Assembly (NCBI GenBank): GCA_009778385.1
Contig: WRJX01000092.1
Location: forward strand, 1-37,783
DNA length: 37,783 nucleotides
DNA from: Candidatus Bathycorpusculum sp.
GTDB lineage: Archaea > Thermoproteota > Bathyarchaeia > Bathyarchaeales > Bathycorpusculaceae
Direction: 5' to 3'
This document shows positions 29,248-37,306 of the stretch, one piece after another. Numbering within the stretch: position 1 is the first letter of the stretch; each line of letters opens with the position of its first letter. The notes under the pieces are model-generated. The model saw nothing but the letters and a program-made list of their open reading frames with translations, searched no databases and was not told where the DNA came from. Position numbers and translations under genes: made by a program.

Positions 29248-30178
29248 GTTCAAGGTTTAATTGTTTTTTAAGTGTTTTATAGCGGTTTCGAACGGTGACT
29301 TCTGTTACGCCTGCGGCTTCTGCGATGTCTTTTTGGGTTTTCTTTTCATTGTTCTGTAAGCATGCAATGTAGAGGGCGGCAGCAGCAAGTCCCATTGGAT
29401 CTTTGCCGGCTGCGGCACGTTTTCGTCTGGCTTCTCGTAGAATATTGATGGCTGCTCCTTGAGTTTTTCCTGAGATGCCTGTTTTTTCTGCAATCTTTGA
29501 GACGTAAGTTAATGGATCTGCAATAGGCATGTGTACTTCAAGTTCGCGTAGAAGTAGCCTGTAGCATCTTGCGACATCTTTTTTGTCAACAAGACTTGCC
29601 TCAGCGATTTCTCGTAGTGTACGAGGTGTTCCGCTTCCACGACAGGCTGCATATAGAGATGCAGCTGCGATGGCGGCAATGGATCTGCCTCGTACGAGTC
29701 CTTTGTCTAGGGCTTTTCTGTAAACAACGGCTGCTTTTTCTTTGATTGGTGGTGGAATGTAGACTTTGTCAGATAAACGGTCTAATTCAGCCATTGCTTG
29801 TGCAAGATTTCTGTCAATGGATGAGTGTACTCTGCTTCGGATTTGCCATTTTCTAAGACGCCACATTTGTAGTCTTGTGGATAGGGGGAGTTTTCTTCCG
29901 AAAGCATCCCGGTCTACTTGGCTGATGGCTGTTGATAAGCCTTTATCATGAACTGAGTAAGATGTTGGAACACCAACACGGCTTCTGGAGGCTTTTTCTT
30001 CTTGTGTGAATGCGCGCCATTCTGGTCCTTTGTCCATCATTTGTTCGTATAAGACCAGGCCGCAGTCTCCGCAGACGGTTTCGCCAGTGTCATAGTCGTG
30101 TACTAAATTGTCACTTCCGCATTCAGGACACTTGTCAGCTAAGCGTTGTGATGTTTTTGGTGCTTCTTTTTTGCTCAA
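29237..30178 (-). CDS. tfb: Transcription initiation factor B (TFB/TFIIB)
   Basis: TFB recruits RNA polymerase to TBP-bound promoters. The 313-residue protein has the zinc ribbon C17-C20...C36-C39 (KCPECGSDN / VCGDCGLVLYE), the B-reader/B-linker segment (RSRVGVPTSYSVHDKGLST, 65-83) and two cyclin-like repeats (about 120-205 and 215-310), the second ending VRNRYKTLKKQLNLELPD with the BRE-contacting helix. The start is TTG 30178, with AAAGGAG 10 bases upstream on the minus strand. A TATA-like box lies further up (30290-30298). All core features are intact, so this is likely the general factor. Confidence 0.98.
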   Translation of the reverse strand: MSKKEAPKTSQRLADKCPECGSDNLVHDYDTGETVCGDCGLVLYEQMMDKGPEWRAFTQEEKASRSRVGVPTSYSVHDKGLSTAISQVDRDAFGRKLPLSTRLQMWRLRKWQIRSRVHSSIDRNLAQAMAELDRLSDKVYIPPPIKEKAAVVYRKALDKGLVRGRSIAAIAAASLYAACRGSGTPRTLREIAEASLVDKKDVARCYRLLLRELEVHMPIADPLTYVSKIAEKTGISGKTQGAAINILREARRKRAAAGKDPMGLAAAALYIACLQNNEKKTQKDIAEAAGVTEVTVRNRYKTLKKQLNLELPD

Positions 30179-30288
30179 TTTTCTATAACTCCTTTAGGGG
30201 ATTTTGCGTTATGACCTTCACTATTGGCCTTTTAGGCTGAAGAAAATTGTACATTTGGTCCGCGCAAACTAAGCAGATGAACAGTTTA

Positions 30289-30299
30289 TGTATATAAAC
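30289..30299 (-). promoter_or_regulatory. TATA box upstream of the TFB gene
   Basis: On the minus strand this reads TTTATATAC. Transcription would begin about 85 bases before the TFB start, giving an untranslated leader that carries the AAAGGAG ribosome-binding site. Confidence 0.5.
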
Positions 30300-30508
30300 A
30301 TTGTGGTCTTATTAAACTTATCGGACAAGAAATTTAACAAAAATTAACACACCATAAAATAACCCTATGGAAAAGCTTAAAGAAAAATGTTTACTCCTAA
30401 CAACACATTTTTCCACGAGCTTCATCTAATTTCATGGGAACGCTTATTAGGAAAAACACGACCTTACAACCTTAACAATAGGTAACGCGCCGCTAAAAAC
30501 TAAATTGC

Positions 30509-30581
30509 AGCCCGGTGGTGTAGTGGTCAAGCATAGCGGGCTTTGGACCCGCTGACGAGAGTTCGAATCTCTCCCGGGCTA
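30509..30581 (+). tRNA. tRNA-Gln (anticodon UUG)
   Basis: The 73 nucleotides fold as a cloverleaf. The acceptor AGCCCGG pairs with CCGGGCT, D-stem GTG pairs with CAT (with a G-T pair), anticodon stem GCGGG/CCCGC encloses loop CTTTGGA with anticodon TTG at 30543-30545, and T-stem GAGAG/CTCTC encloses TTCGAAT. The discriminator base is A and CCA is not encoded. No intron is present. Confidence 0.96.
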
Positions 30582-30762
30582 CTATACATCCCAACTTATA
30601 CACCAACATAACGCCTACGACTTCTAATATCAATCGATAATCATAACAAAATAGATGTTAAAAAGAAACCAAATTTTGGAGATTTCAAACTTTTTAACTT
30701 AACTTCAAATTTTGCACTGTTGGAAACTAAAATCCATATAAAGGTAAAGATGGTTTAAACAT

Positions 30763-31323
30763 TTGCTTGAGGCCAAACAGTTGACCAGTGAACAAACAAT
30801 AGTGTCTAAAGAGATGGCTAACATTACAGCCACAAAAACTATTGGTTTAATTTCAGACACACATATCCCGTCAAGAGCACAAGCGCTCCCCAGGGAAGTG
30901 TTTACCAGTTTTGAAAACGTTGATTTCATAATCCATGCAGGCGATCTAGTTGAGTTGTCAGTAATTGATGAGCTTGAACAGATTGCACCTGTACTAGCAG
31001 TTCGCGGCAACATGGATGGTCCAGAAACAATTGGTGTCCTGCCAAACTTAAATTCCTTGAAAATTTTTGACAGAAAAATAGGTGTAATACATGATCCTGA
31101 CATTCTATTTGGAATGGATCGGATGCGTGAGTTAACAAAGGCAAACGGATTTGACGTACTGGTTTATGGGCATACGCATAATGCTAACATTAAATGGGAT
31201 GAAAAAATTCTCTATATTAACCCTGGAAGTCCCACAAACCCTTCACCATTACTAAATAAGCCATCTGTTGCACTGCTAAAAATCACAAAAGACCTCATTA
31301 CCCCCGAAATTATTCGCATTTAA
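30763..31323 (+). CDS. YfcE/MJ0936-type metallophosphoesterase
   Basis: A single-domain calcineurin-like phosphoesterase. Counting from the TTG at 30763 the metal ligands are D32 and H34 (LISDTHIPSRAQ), D61 (HAGDLVE), N83 (RGNMDGP), H110 (GVIHD) and the pair H137/H139 (YGHTHN), followed by NPGSPTNPSP. Members hydrolyse phosphodiesters or phosphomonoesters in vitro and the native substrate is unknown. A TATA-like CATATAAAGG ends about 20-25 bases before the TTG, so the transcript may begin at the TTG itself. ATG 30814 is the alternative start and leaves the catalytic domain complete. The same family of domain is fused in the polyphosphate operon protein at 13494-15848. Confidence 0.9.
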   Translation: MLEAKQLTSEQTIVSKEMANITATKTIGLISDTHIPSRAQALPREVFTSFENVDFIIHAGDLVELSVIDELEQIAPVLAVRGNMDGPETIGVLPNLNSLKIFDRKIGVIHDPDILFGMDRMRELTKANGFDVLVYGHTHNANIKWDEKILYINPGSPTNPSPLLNKPSVALLKITKDLITPEIIRI

Positions 31324-31347
31324 CCCCTTAGAGCTTAAGTCCTTCAC

Positions 31348-31767
31348 TTAGGGAAAATATAGCATAAAGTATAACACTGCACCTAATATGAGCACAATTG
31401 TCCAAGTTGAAAAAGTAGCAAGCATGACGTTTTTTTTAGGTGCACAATATTGCAGAGTCTGACGAAAACGCCATGTAACAGTAAGCCATATTCCTAAAAT
31501 CAAAGTAGTTAAACCTAAAACACCATGAGCAGCCAATAGGGCAATTATTGTTGTTGAAAAACCTGATATTGTTATCGTGATAACTACAAGTGATGGTATC
31601 ATGACAATAAGCACTAAAATTAAATGCAAAACAACCGCTACAGCCATTAATGTGCCGTGTTGATAAAAACGCTTTCGACGTTGTAAACTAAAACCCCAAA
31701 ATAACAAGACTAAGATTACAAGCTGAATTATTAAAGTAACAGTTGAAGCTAAAAAATAGATATTCAT
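31348..31767 (-). CDS. Four-helix membrane protein, DUF420-like
   Basis: The 139-residue protein has four membrane helices (about 5-26, 37-60, 70-94 and 112-136) with short loops. RRKRFYQHGTLMAVAVVLHLILV contains a helix-boundary His, and VMIPS and a later His (LLAAHGVLGL) fit a possible heme or metal-binding membrane fold as in DUF420/YozB-like proteins. The assignment to that family rests on the pattern only. It is a single gene on the minus strand that converges with the phosphoesterase gene. Confidence 0.55.
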   Translation of the reverse strand: MNIYFLASTVTLIIQLVILVLLFWGFSLQRRKRFYQHGTLMAVAVVLHLILVLIVMIPSLVVITITISGFSTTIIALLAAHGVLGLTTLILGIWLTVTWRFRQTLQYCAPKKNVMLATFSTWTIVLILGAVLYFMLYFP

Positions 31768-31897
31768 AAAATTTAATCCTCTAAATTATAATGCGCACAG
31801 TTTTACTTTAACTCACCTCTCCCCCGTCTTAATTAGCAGTTTAAACAGCCGATTTAAAAGCAAAACAGGAACAATAAACATTTTTGAGGAATAAATC

Positions 31898-32047
31898 ATG
31901 GAACACAACATTGAACATTGTCAAAACCCATGGGAAAACGCATGTCATGGAGAACAAATCAAACTATACATTCAATTCAAAGGAGAAATAATCCCAATCT
32001 GCGAGCAATGCTGGAGCAAAATCGCAGACCAAGATAATGAATGGTGA
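31898..32047 (+). CDS. 49-residue zinc-finger-like small protein
   Basis: ATG at 31898 follows GAGGA (31886-31890) at good spacing. The product has four cysteines in two pairs, CQNPWENAC and CEQCW, that can bind one zinc, with tryptophans beside them. It is too short to place in a family. Its last codons overlap the start of the next gene (ATG 32041 within GAATGGTGA), the signature of translational coupling. Confidence 0.65.
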   Translation: MEHNIEHCQNPWENACHGEQIKLYIQFKGEIIPICEQCWSKIADQDNEW

Positions 32048-32292
32048 CCAGCATGGAGAATTTCAGAATAAACAGCGCGAAATCTTACATAGGAAAAAAC
32101 GTTAATTTACACCTAAAAGACGGTGCAGTAATAGTAAACGTTCAATTAACGGCCATAAAAAAACCTGAACTGGGCAAAACAAATCTGTTGGAATATACAC
32201 CGTTTGGAAACATTAACCGCAAAGAAATCCCCCTAAAAAATGTTGCATACGCTGAGATGCTTAACCAAAACATTATGCTTGTGCAAAGCTAA
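32041..32292 (+). CDS. Small beta-rich protein of unknown function
   Basis: The product has 83 residues from ATG 32041 (79 if ATG 32053 is used). Alternating hydrophobic strands (KNVNLHLKDGAVIVNVQLTAI, then VAYAEMLNQNIMLVQ) suggest a small beta-barrel such as an SH3/Sm-like fold, but no motif proves this. The first start overlaps the stop of the 49-residue zinc-finger-like gene, so the two are co-expressed. I do not recognise it. Confidence 0.6.
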   Translation: MVTSMENFRINSAKSYIGKNVNLHLKDGAVIVNVQLTAIKKPELGKTNLLEYTPFGNINRKEIPLKNVAYAEMLNQNIMLVQS

Positions 32293-32342
32293 ATAGTACG
32301 CGTTAGATAAAGGCTAAAATAACCTTTGTATGACTTTAGGTT

Positions 32343-32720
32343 ATGCATTGTTCACATTGTGGAATCTGTTGCACTGAAACAGAAATGCTACTGTCAAAAG
32401 AAGATATCAAACGGATCGAGAAAAAAGGATTCCATAAAAAATATTTTCTGAAAATCGACAAAGAGGGATACGCTCAACTTAAAAACCGCAATGGCTACTG
32501 CGTCTTTTATGATTTAGAAAAACGCCAATGCCGTATTTACCCCGATAAGCCATCTGGGTGTGGCGTTTATCCTGTGATTTTAGACGAAGACATAGGTATA
32601 ATAATTGACGAGATTTGTCCAGAAAAAGCCACTATAACTCCTGAGGAAAAAGAGGAAAAAGGCAAAGCGGTAATTAACCTTATCAAAGTTATAGATGCAG
32701 AAGCAGAAGCTAGACATTAA
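32343..32720 (+). CDS. YkgJ-family cysteine cluster protein
   Basis: The 125-residue protein has the family's pattern: HCSHCGICC at the N terminus (C3, C6, C9, C10), then C53 (GYCVFYD), C63 (RQCRIYPDKP) and C73 (SGCGVYP). This is the CxxC-GxCC ... C ... C-x-IY-xx-P-xx-C-xx-YP signature of YkgJ/UPF0153 proteins, thought to chelate zinc or an iron-sulfur cluster. Their role is undefined. It stands 50 bases after the small beta-rich gene and 69 bases before purA on the same strand. Confidence 0.9.
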   Translation: MHCSHCGICCTETEMLLSKEDIKRIEKKGFHKKYFLKIDKEGYAQLKNRNGYCVFYDLEKRQCRIYPDKPSGCGVYPVILDEDIGIIIDEICPEKATITPEEKEEKGKAVINLIKVIDAEAEARH

Positions 32721-32789
32721 CGTCACCTTTTGCTTTTGCTCCAACAGTTTTAAATAATTCTAAACTGCACCTTTCAACGGTGAATTATT

Positions 32790-33791
32790 GTGCCTTGCAC
32801 GGTTATTGTAGGCGCCTTCTGGGGAGATGAAGGCAAAGGGAAAATTATTTCATATTTAGCACTTAAAGACCAACTTGATTTTTGTGTCAGAACAGGTTCA
32901 GTAAATGCGGCTCACACCGTTTGGAATGAAGGCAAAAAATATGCTCTACACATGATTCCAGCAGGTTTTTTATATGAAAAATGTCGGTTGTTGATTTCTG
33001 CTGGTGCAAACGTACATGTTGGACAATTCTTTAAAGAACTCGAATTAACCCAAGTTGACAGGAGCCGTGTTGGTATAGATCAGATGGCATCTATTATCGA
33101 GGAAAAACACAGTGAGCAAGATAAAGCCAGCGCAGTTAACAAGGCCATTGGAACAACAAATTGGGGCGTTGGTCCAGCTATAGAAGAACGTGTACGGCGA
33201 ACAGCTAAGCTCGCAAAAGACATTCCCGAACTTCACGCTTTTCTTACCGACGGAATAGCAGAAGTCAACGATGGCTTAGATGAAGGCAAAAAAGTACTTC
33301 TTGAAGGCACACAGGGTTTCATGTTATCCCTGTTTCTAAGCAACGGTTACCCATACGTTACAGGTAGAGACACTGGAGCATCTGCAATCGCTTCAGAAGC
33401 AGGTGTAGGTCCAACAAGAGTTGACGATGTAATAATAGTCTACAAGTCGTTTATTACTAGAGTTGGCGGTGGACCATTGCCTGGCGAAATCAGTAAGGAC
33501 GAGGCTATTAAGCGTGGTTGGTTTGAAACAGCTGCAGGTACGGGTAGAGACAGACGTAGTGCTCCATTTGATTTTGACTTAGCAAAGAAAACTGCTAAAA
33601 TTAATGGCGCAACACAAGCAGCACTTACAAAACTTGATTGCCTGTTTCCTAAGTGTAATGCTGTCAGGAGGTTTGAGGATTTGCCTGTAGAGGCTAAAGC
33701 GTTTATTAAAGATGTTGAGATAAGGACTAATTTGCCTGTTACGTTGATAGGTACCGGTCCTGATGCTTTAGATATTATTGATAGACGTTAA
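32790..33791 (+). CDS. purA: Adenylosuccinate synthetase (short archaeal form)
   Basis: The enzyme joins IMP and aspartate with GTP in AMP synthesis. The 333-residue protein matches the short archaeal form (about 340 residues against about 430 in bacteria). It has the GTP loop GAFWGDEGKGKIISY (8-22), NAAHTVWNEGKKYALHMIPAG with the IMP-binding histidine, EGTQGFMLS, and TGRDTGASAIASEAGVGPTRV and GTGRDRRSAPFD, all canonical. The start is GTG at 32790 (no ATG in the vicinity). The next gene begins 52 bases later. Confidence 0.97.
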   Translation: MPCTVIVGAFWGDEGKGKIISYLALKDQLDFCVRTGSVNAAHTVWNEGKKYALHMIPAGFLYEKCRLLISAGANVHVGQFFKELELTQVDRSRVGIDQMASIIEEKHSEQDKASAVNKAIGTTNWGVGPAIEERVRRTAKLAKDIPELHAFLTDGIAEVNDGLDEGKKVLLEGTQGFMLSLFLSNGYPYVTGRDTGASAIASEAGVGPTRVDDVIIVYKSFITRVGGGPLPGEISKDEAIKRGWFETAAGTGRDRRSAPFDFDLAKKTAKINGATQAALTKLDCLFPKCNAVRRFEDLPVEAKAFIKDVEIRTNLPVTLIGTGPDALDIIDRR

Positions 33792-33843
33792 GCAAACATT
33801 TATTTCTCTTTCTTTTTACTTGTTTTTCGAAGGTCACGCGTTC

Positions 33844-34986
33844 ATGAGTCTCTATAATAGTCATGCTAAAGTTATGACTAGTTTGGTTGTAATGATTTTT
33901 GCTACCGGTTTACTTGTTGGTGGGCTTACGCTTTTTTTTGTGACAGTAACTGATGATAGTAATTCAGGTTTACATACTCAAATTGCCGGGTTGCAGGCAC
34001 AGGTTTCTGAGTTAGAGGGATTTCAAAATGCTACATATCAAAATATTACAATTTACCAAGATGACACGGCTCTTATAGAAATTTATGCGAATGTTAAAGA
34101 TTCAGTTGTTCTAGTTCAGGGAATAACTCGTGATGGTTCTGTACAAGGGTCAGGTTTTGTTTATACTTATCAGAAACAAAATGTTGTAATAACTAACTAT
34201 CACGTAGTGCAGGGAGCTGCTAATTTAAGTGTCACGTTCCAAAATGGTAATGGTTACTCTGCAACAGTTCTAGGTTCTGATCCATATGCTGATCTTGCGG
34301 TAGTTTCCGTTGATGCACCCGCAGCAGAATTTAAGCCTCTTCAAATTGCAAGTTCATCCACTTTGCGTGTGGGAGAACAAGTAATCGCTATAGGAAATCC
34401 CTATGGACTTATTGGTACTTTAACTCCCGGGGTAATTAGTGCCCTTGGCAGAACAATTGTTGAGAACACAACGAATCGTTTCTCTATAGCAAACGTTATC
34501 CAGACAAGTACTCCGATTAATCCAGGTAATTCTGGTGGTCCACTGCTAAATGCTGCTGGCGAAGTTATTGGTATAACAACAGCAATTCTTTCGGATTCAC
34601 AAGGATTAGCTTTTGCAATTCCCTCAAATACCATTCTTAGAGAAATAGGGGCGTTGATAACAACAGGTTCTTACAGCGGGCACTCTTATTTGGGTGTAAA
34701 TGGTAATGATATGAATTATAACGTAGCTCAACAGATGGGTTCAAGTGTTACTTATGGCTGGCGAATCGTATCCATTGTAAATGGTGGACCTTCAGACGGT
34801 AAACTACAAGCCGGTGACATTATCATAGCTTTAAACGGTGTTAAAATAAAAAACAACGACGATTTAGTAAGTTATCTTGAAGAAAAAACCTTGCCCGGTC
34901 AAAGTGTAAATATAACTGTAATACGAAACAACGCAAGCACCTCCGTTACCGTTGTGTTAAAGGAGAGACCTGCACCAACAACCTAA
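33844..34986 (+). CDS. HtrA/DegP-like membrane-anchored serine protease with PDZ domain
   Basis: The 380-residue protein has an N-terminal membrane anchor (about 12-35), then a chymotrypsin-fold protease with the triad H120 (TNYHVVQG), D150 (DPYADLAVV) and S230 (NPGNSGGPLL), and a PDZ domain (about 281-374, with LQAGDIIIALNGVKI). The protease domain would face outward and degrade or refold damaged surface proteins. ATG 33844 is chosen over the upstream TTG at 33778, which would add a non-conserved leader overlapping purA. AAGGT upstream is a weak ribosome-binding site. Homologous S1C proteases occur in bacteria and some archaea. Confidence 0.95.
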   Translation: MSLYNSHAKVMTSLVVMIFATGLLVGGLTLFFVTVTDDSNSGLHTQIAGLQAQVSELEGFQNATYQNITIYQDDTALIEIYANVKDSVVLVQGITRDGSVQGSGFVYTYQKQNVVITNYHVVQGAANLSVTFQNGNGYSATVLGSDPYADLAVVSVDAPAAEFKPLQIASSSTLRVGEQVIAIGNPYGLIGTLTPGVISALGRTIVENTTNRFSIANVIQTSTPINPGNSGGPLLNAAGEVIGITTAILSDSQGLAFAIPSNTILREIGALITTGSYSGHSYLGVNGNDMNYNVAQQMGSSVTYGWRIVSIVNGGPSDGKLQAGDIIIALNGVKIKNNDDLVSYLEEKTLPGQSVNITVIRNNASTSVTVVLKERPAPTT

Positions 34987-35047
34987 TCCGTTTTCTTGGG
35001 CTGATAACTTAGCTATACATAGTTACATAAATATCAGAGTTGATTTG

Positions 35048-35674
35048 ATGACGTCTACTTGGCGTGAACCCTACCATGTAGTGCTTGAAGTTGAAAATAA
35101 ACAATGCAAAATGGTCAAAAAACTCACCACCTTAGGTTTGACACACTTAAAAGTTGTTGATGTACGCAGTTCAACTAAAGGTGCAGTTAGACATTTAATG
35201 GATCTTGGCGAGGAGCAGGCTAAAAAGGTACCTAAGAGTCTTGTTGCGCATAAACGTGTGGAGGGGAAAACTGCAGTGTGGCTGGAAAGTGAAGGTTGTG
35301 AGGTTTGTAATGCCATTTTGGGACATGACGCTTTTTTGGTGTCTGGAAAAAGTTTGGAAGATAACCTAATATTATACAGTTTTATGGTTCCAACTTTTGA
35401 AGCGTATCAGGCTATTTTAGCTGAATTAGAAAAGACTGGACATAAGGTTAATGTGCGTAAAATTGGTAAATTTGAGCAGCAGATAGGTGTTTTGACAGAA
35501 AACCAGGAACGTATCTTTTGGTTGGCACTGAAAAGTGGATTTTTTGATTATCCACGGCAAATTGATATGACAGAGCTTTCTAAGAAATTGGGCATTAGTA
35601 CTGCTACTCTTTCAGAAATTATGCGACGAGGCACTCGTAGGTTACTTGAACATTACTTTAGGCAAGAACTTTGA
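35048..35674 (+). CDS. Bat-like transcription regulator with C-terminal HTH
   Basis: The 208-residue protein ends in the HTH_10 domain of bacterio-opsin-activator-type regulators: LTENQERIFWLALKSGFFDYPRQIDMTELSKKLGISTATLSEIMRRGTRRLL (about 150-200), with the marked G-F-F-D-Y-P-R and LGIS-T-L-S-E elements. The N-terminal part (1-140) is a small sensor-like domain with a CEVC motif (around residue 90) that could bind metal or respond to redox. ATG 35048 is used. The target genes are unknown. It sits next to the boundary of the integrated element. Confidence 0.9.
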   Translation: MTSTWREPYHVVLEVENKQCKMVKKLTTLGLTHLKVVDVRSSTKGAVRHLMDLGEEQAKKVPKSLVAHKRVEGKTAVWLESEGCEVCNAILGHDAFLVSGKSLEDNLILYSFMVPTFEAYQAILAELEKTGHKVNVRKIGKFEQQIGVLTENQERIFWLALKSGFFDYPRQIDMTELSKKLGISTATLSEIMRRGTRRLLEHYFRQEL

Positions 35675-35731
35675 ATCTATGTAGTGCTAGGTGAAAAGAA
35701 ACTTGTTAAATGGTGATATCGCCATAAATGT

Positions 35732-35759
35732 GTGGGTTCGAATCTCACCCCCTGCACCA
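35732..35759 (+). other. tRNA 3' fragment, likely attachment-site core
   Basis: The sequence has a T-stem GTGGG (35732-35736), loop TTCGAAT, closing CTCAC, acceptor strand CCCCTGC, discriminator A and CCA (35757-35759), all contiguous. No 5' acceptor strand GCAGGGG or anticodon arm exists upstream, so this is the 3' part of a tRNA only. A tyrosine-recombinase gene starts 101 bases downstream. Archaeal integrases of this kind insert at the 3' end of tRNA genes and leave such a copy at one edge. The interval 35675-35859 holds no other gene. TGGTGATATCGCCA at 35711-35724 is a near-palindrome that may be an integrase arm site. Confidence 0.75.
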
Positions 35760-35859
35760 AACAAACGTGTCTGGTTCTCTTCCTCAAATTTCGGCTCAAA
35801 AAAACCAAAAAACAAAACCAAAATCTTCGCCTTTAAAAATCCCAGAACATACAAGGGAT

Positions 35860-37074
35860 ATGTCAACAAATAAGCCAATTCATGACTACGCCCAGCGCAT
35901 AAAACGAAACCGACACAACATACAACAACTCCCAAACGGACAACTAGGACTACAATTCTTAGATCACCTAAACGCTTTGGGGCTGTCACTTGGTCGCGTA
36001 TCAAAATGCGCCGCCCACCTCCCCGTATTACTACGCATAATCGATGGCGCAGACATTAAAGCCATGACAAAAACAGACATAGAACACATAGTCACCCAAA
36101 TAAACAACCGACCAAACAAAGAATCCACCAAAGCAGACAACAAACTCCTCCTACGCAAAGTAGTCCAATACGCAAAACAAGGCAGTTGCGCCAAAAGCAC
36201 CCCCATACCCCCAGAGGTAAACTGGATAAGCCTAACAGTGAAAGAGAAAAACCCCAAAGTCACCCCCGAAAACCTACTCACCCAAGAAGAAATAACCGCC
36301 ATCCTAAAAGCCGTCACAAACAAACGCGACCGCGCCATCATTTATGTGCTCTTTGAAGCCGCTCTACGACCCAGCGAGCTGTTAACCATGAGTGTCGGCA
36401 GTGTACTATTCAAAGATGAGTACTGCCTCATAGCCGCAAACGGAAAAACAGGCATAAAACGCATGCCATTAGTTACCTCAAGCAAACCACTGTTACAATG
36501 GCTAGAAGAACACCCCTATAGAGACGACCCCCAAGCACCGCTCTGGTGCTCCTTATCAGTCAACCACACAGGCGAACGCCTAAGCTATACTCATTTCTGC
36601 AAGATAATCAAAAATCTCGCCCAAAAAGCAGGAGTAAAACGCAACGTCTGGCCATACCTATACCGACACACCTCCTTGATAGCTATGGCAAAAGTGTTCA
36701 CCGAGAGCAGACTGGAACAGTTCGCAGGCTGGACATACGGAAGCAAAATGACAAGGCGGTATGTGCATTTTTCTGCAAGGGACTTAGAGGATGCAATGCT
36801 AGAACTACATGGCTTAAAGATGCCCGCAAAAGCAGAAGGCCTAGCCAAACTAGTCGAGTGCCCCAGATGCAGTAGTAAAAATCCTTTTGGAGACACAAGA
36901 TGCACCACCTGTGGCATGATACTAGACAAACAGACTGCCCTAAAATTTGAAGAAACCCAAAACCAAAAAGAAACAAAACTACAAGAAAAAAATATAGAGC
37001 TACAAAAACGCATAGAAAAACTAGAAGGAGCTATCTCAACTCTTCTAACCCCCTCCCCCTCTTCTCCGTATTAG
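35860..37074 (+). CDS. Tyrosine recombinase/integrase with zinc ribbon and coiled coil
   Basis: The 404-residue protein has an N-terminal core-binding domain (about 1-130). The catalytic domain (about 140-320) has R170 (ALRPSELL), K196 (ANGKTGIKR), R269 in YLYRHT (the usual HxxR histidine reads Tyr, Y266), W291 in GWTYGS and nucleophile Y301 in RRYVHF. Then follow a zinc ribbon C334, C337, C348, C351 (ECPRCSSKNPFGDTRCTTCG) and a coiled-coil tail. Zinc-ribbon-tailed integrases are known from archaeal mobile elements. ATG 35860 with GGGA just upstream is chosen; an earlier ATG at 35728 lies inside the tRNA fragment and would add a non-conserved leader. The gene reads away from the att-like site, as expected for an element extending rightward. 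Confidence 0.9.
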   Translation: MSTNKPIHDYAQRIKRNRHNIQQLPNGQLGLQFLDHLNALGLSLGRVSKCAAHLPVLLRIIDGADIKAMTKTDIEHIVTQINNRPNKESTKADNKLLLRKVVQYAKQGSCAKSTPIPPEVNWISLTVKEKNPKVTPENLLTQEEITAILKAVTNKRDRAIIYVLFEAALRPSELLTMSVGSVLFKDEYCLIAANGKTGIKRMPLVTSSKPLLQWLEEHPYRDDPQAPLWCSLSVNHTGERLSYTHFCKIIKNLAQKAGVKRNVWPYLYRHTSLIAMAKVFTESRLEQFAGWTYGSKMTRRYVHFSARDLEDAMLELHGLKMPAKAEGLAKLVECPRCSSKNPFGDTRCTTCGMILDKQTALKFEETQNQKETKLQEKNIELQKRIEKLEGAISTLLTPSPSSPY

Positions 37075-37174
37075 TAAGACAAAGTTGTTCTTTAGCGAGC
37101 TTTTTTATCTCGCTTACTTCTTTTAGAAGCTCTTCTAACACCACTCTATCTACTTTAACATATTCTACAGTCAT
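37031..37174 (-). CDS. Small coiled-coil protein antisense to the integrase end
   Basis: Minus-strand ATG at 37174 opens 47 codons, ending inside the integrase 3' end. The product MTVEYVKVDRVVLEELLKE... is a strongly amphipathic helix with Leu/Val heptads (VVLEELLKEVSEIKKLAKEQL) and a short basic tail. Such small helical proteins are common beside archaeal mobile-element genes as DNA-binding or oligomerising regulators. No family is recognised, and the overlap with the integrase end leaves some doubt. Confidence 0.5.
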   Translation of the reverse strand: MTVEYVKVDRVVLEELLKEVSEIKKLAKEQLCLTNTEKRGRGLEELR

Positions 37175-37218
37175 TGCTTTTTACCAAAGAATAGGGTTGG
37201 CTATCTTTTTAAAGCGGC

Positions 37219-37275
37219 AGCCAAGGTTTGGGCTAAACGACACAGTCACTATGTCGTTTTGAACAAACCATGGCT
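37219..37275 (+). repeat. Nested palindrome A
   Basis: The outer arms 37219-37230 and 37264-37275 pair at 11 of 12 positions. Inside them inner arms AAACGACA (37235-37242) and TGTCGTTT (37252-37259) pair perfectly, separated by the loop CAGTCACTA. A linker GGCT joins outer and inner stems on the left. The same architecture recurs at 37450-37509. Confidence 0.85.
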
Positions 37276-37306
37276 CCATCCAAATATTGAACACAAAAAC
37301 CGTAGT

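Noticed and set aside
30763-31323. Assigning the single-domain phosphoesterase to the polyphosphate system
   Set aside because: It shares the YfcE-type fold with the fusion protein, but it lies 13 kb away with its own promoter. A link would be speculation.
33778-33843. HtrA start at TTG 33778
   Set aside because: It would overlap purA and add residues unlike a signal peptide. ATG 33844 directly precedes the membrane anchor.
35687-35760. A complete tRNA gene
   Set aside because: Only the T-arm, acceptor 3' strand and CCA can be folded. There is no GCAGGGG partner strand or anticodon arm upstream.
35728-35859. N-terminal extension of the integrase from ATG 35728
   Set aside because: The extension is translated from the tRNA fragment and a low-complexity Lys/Pro stretch. 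ATG 35860 has a ribosome-binding site and starts where the domain begins.
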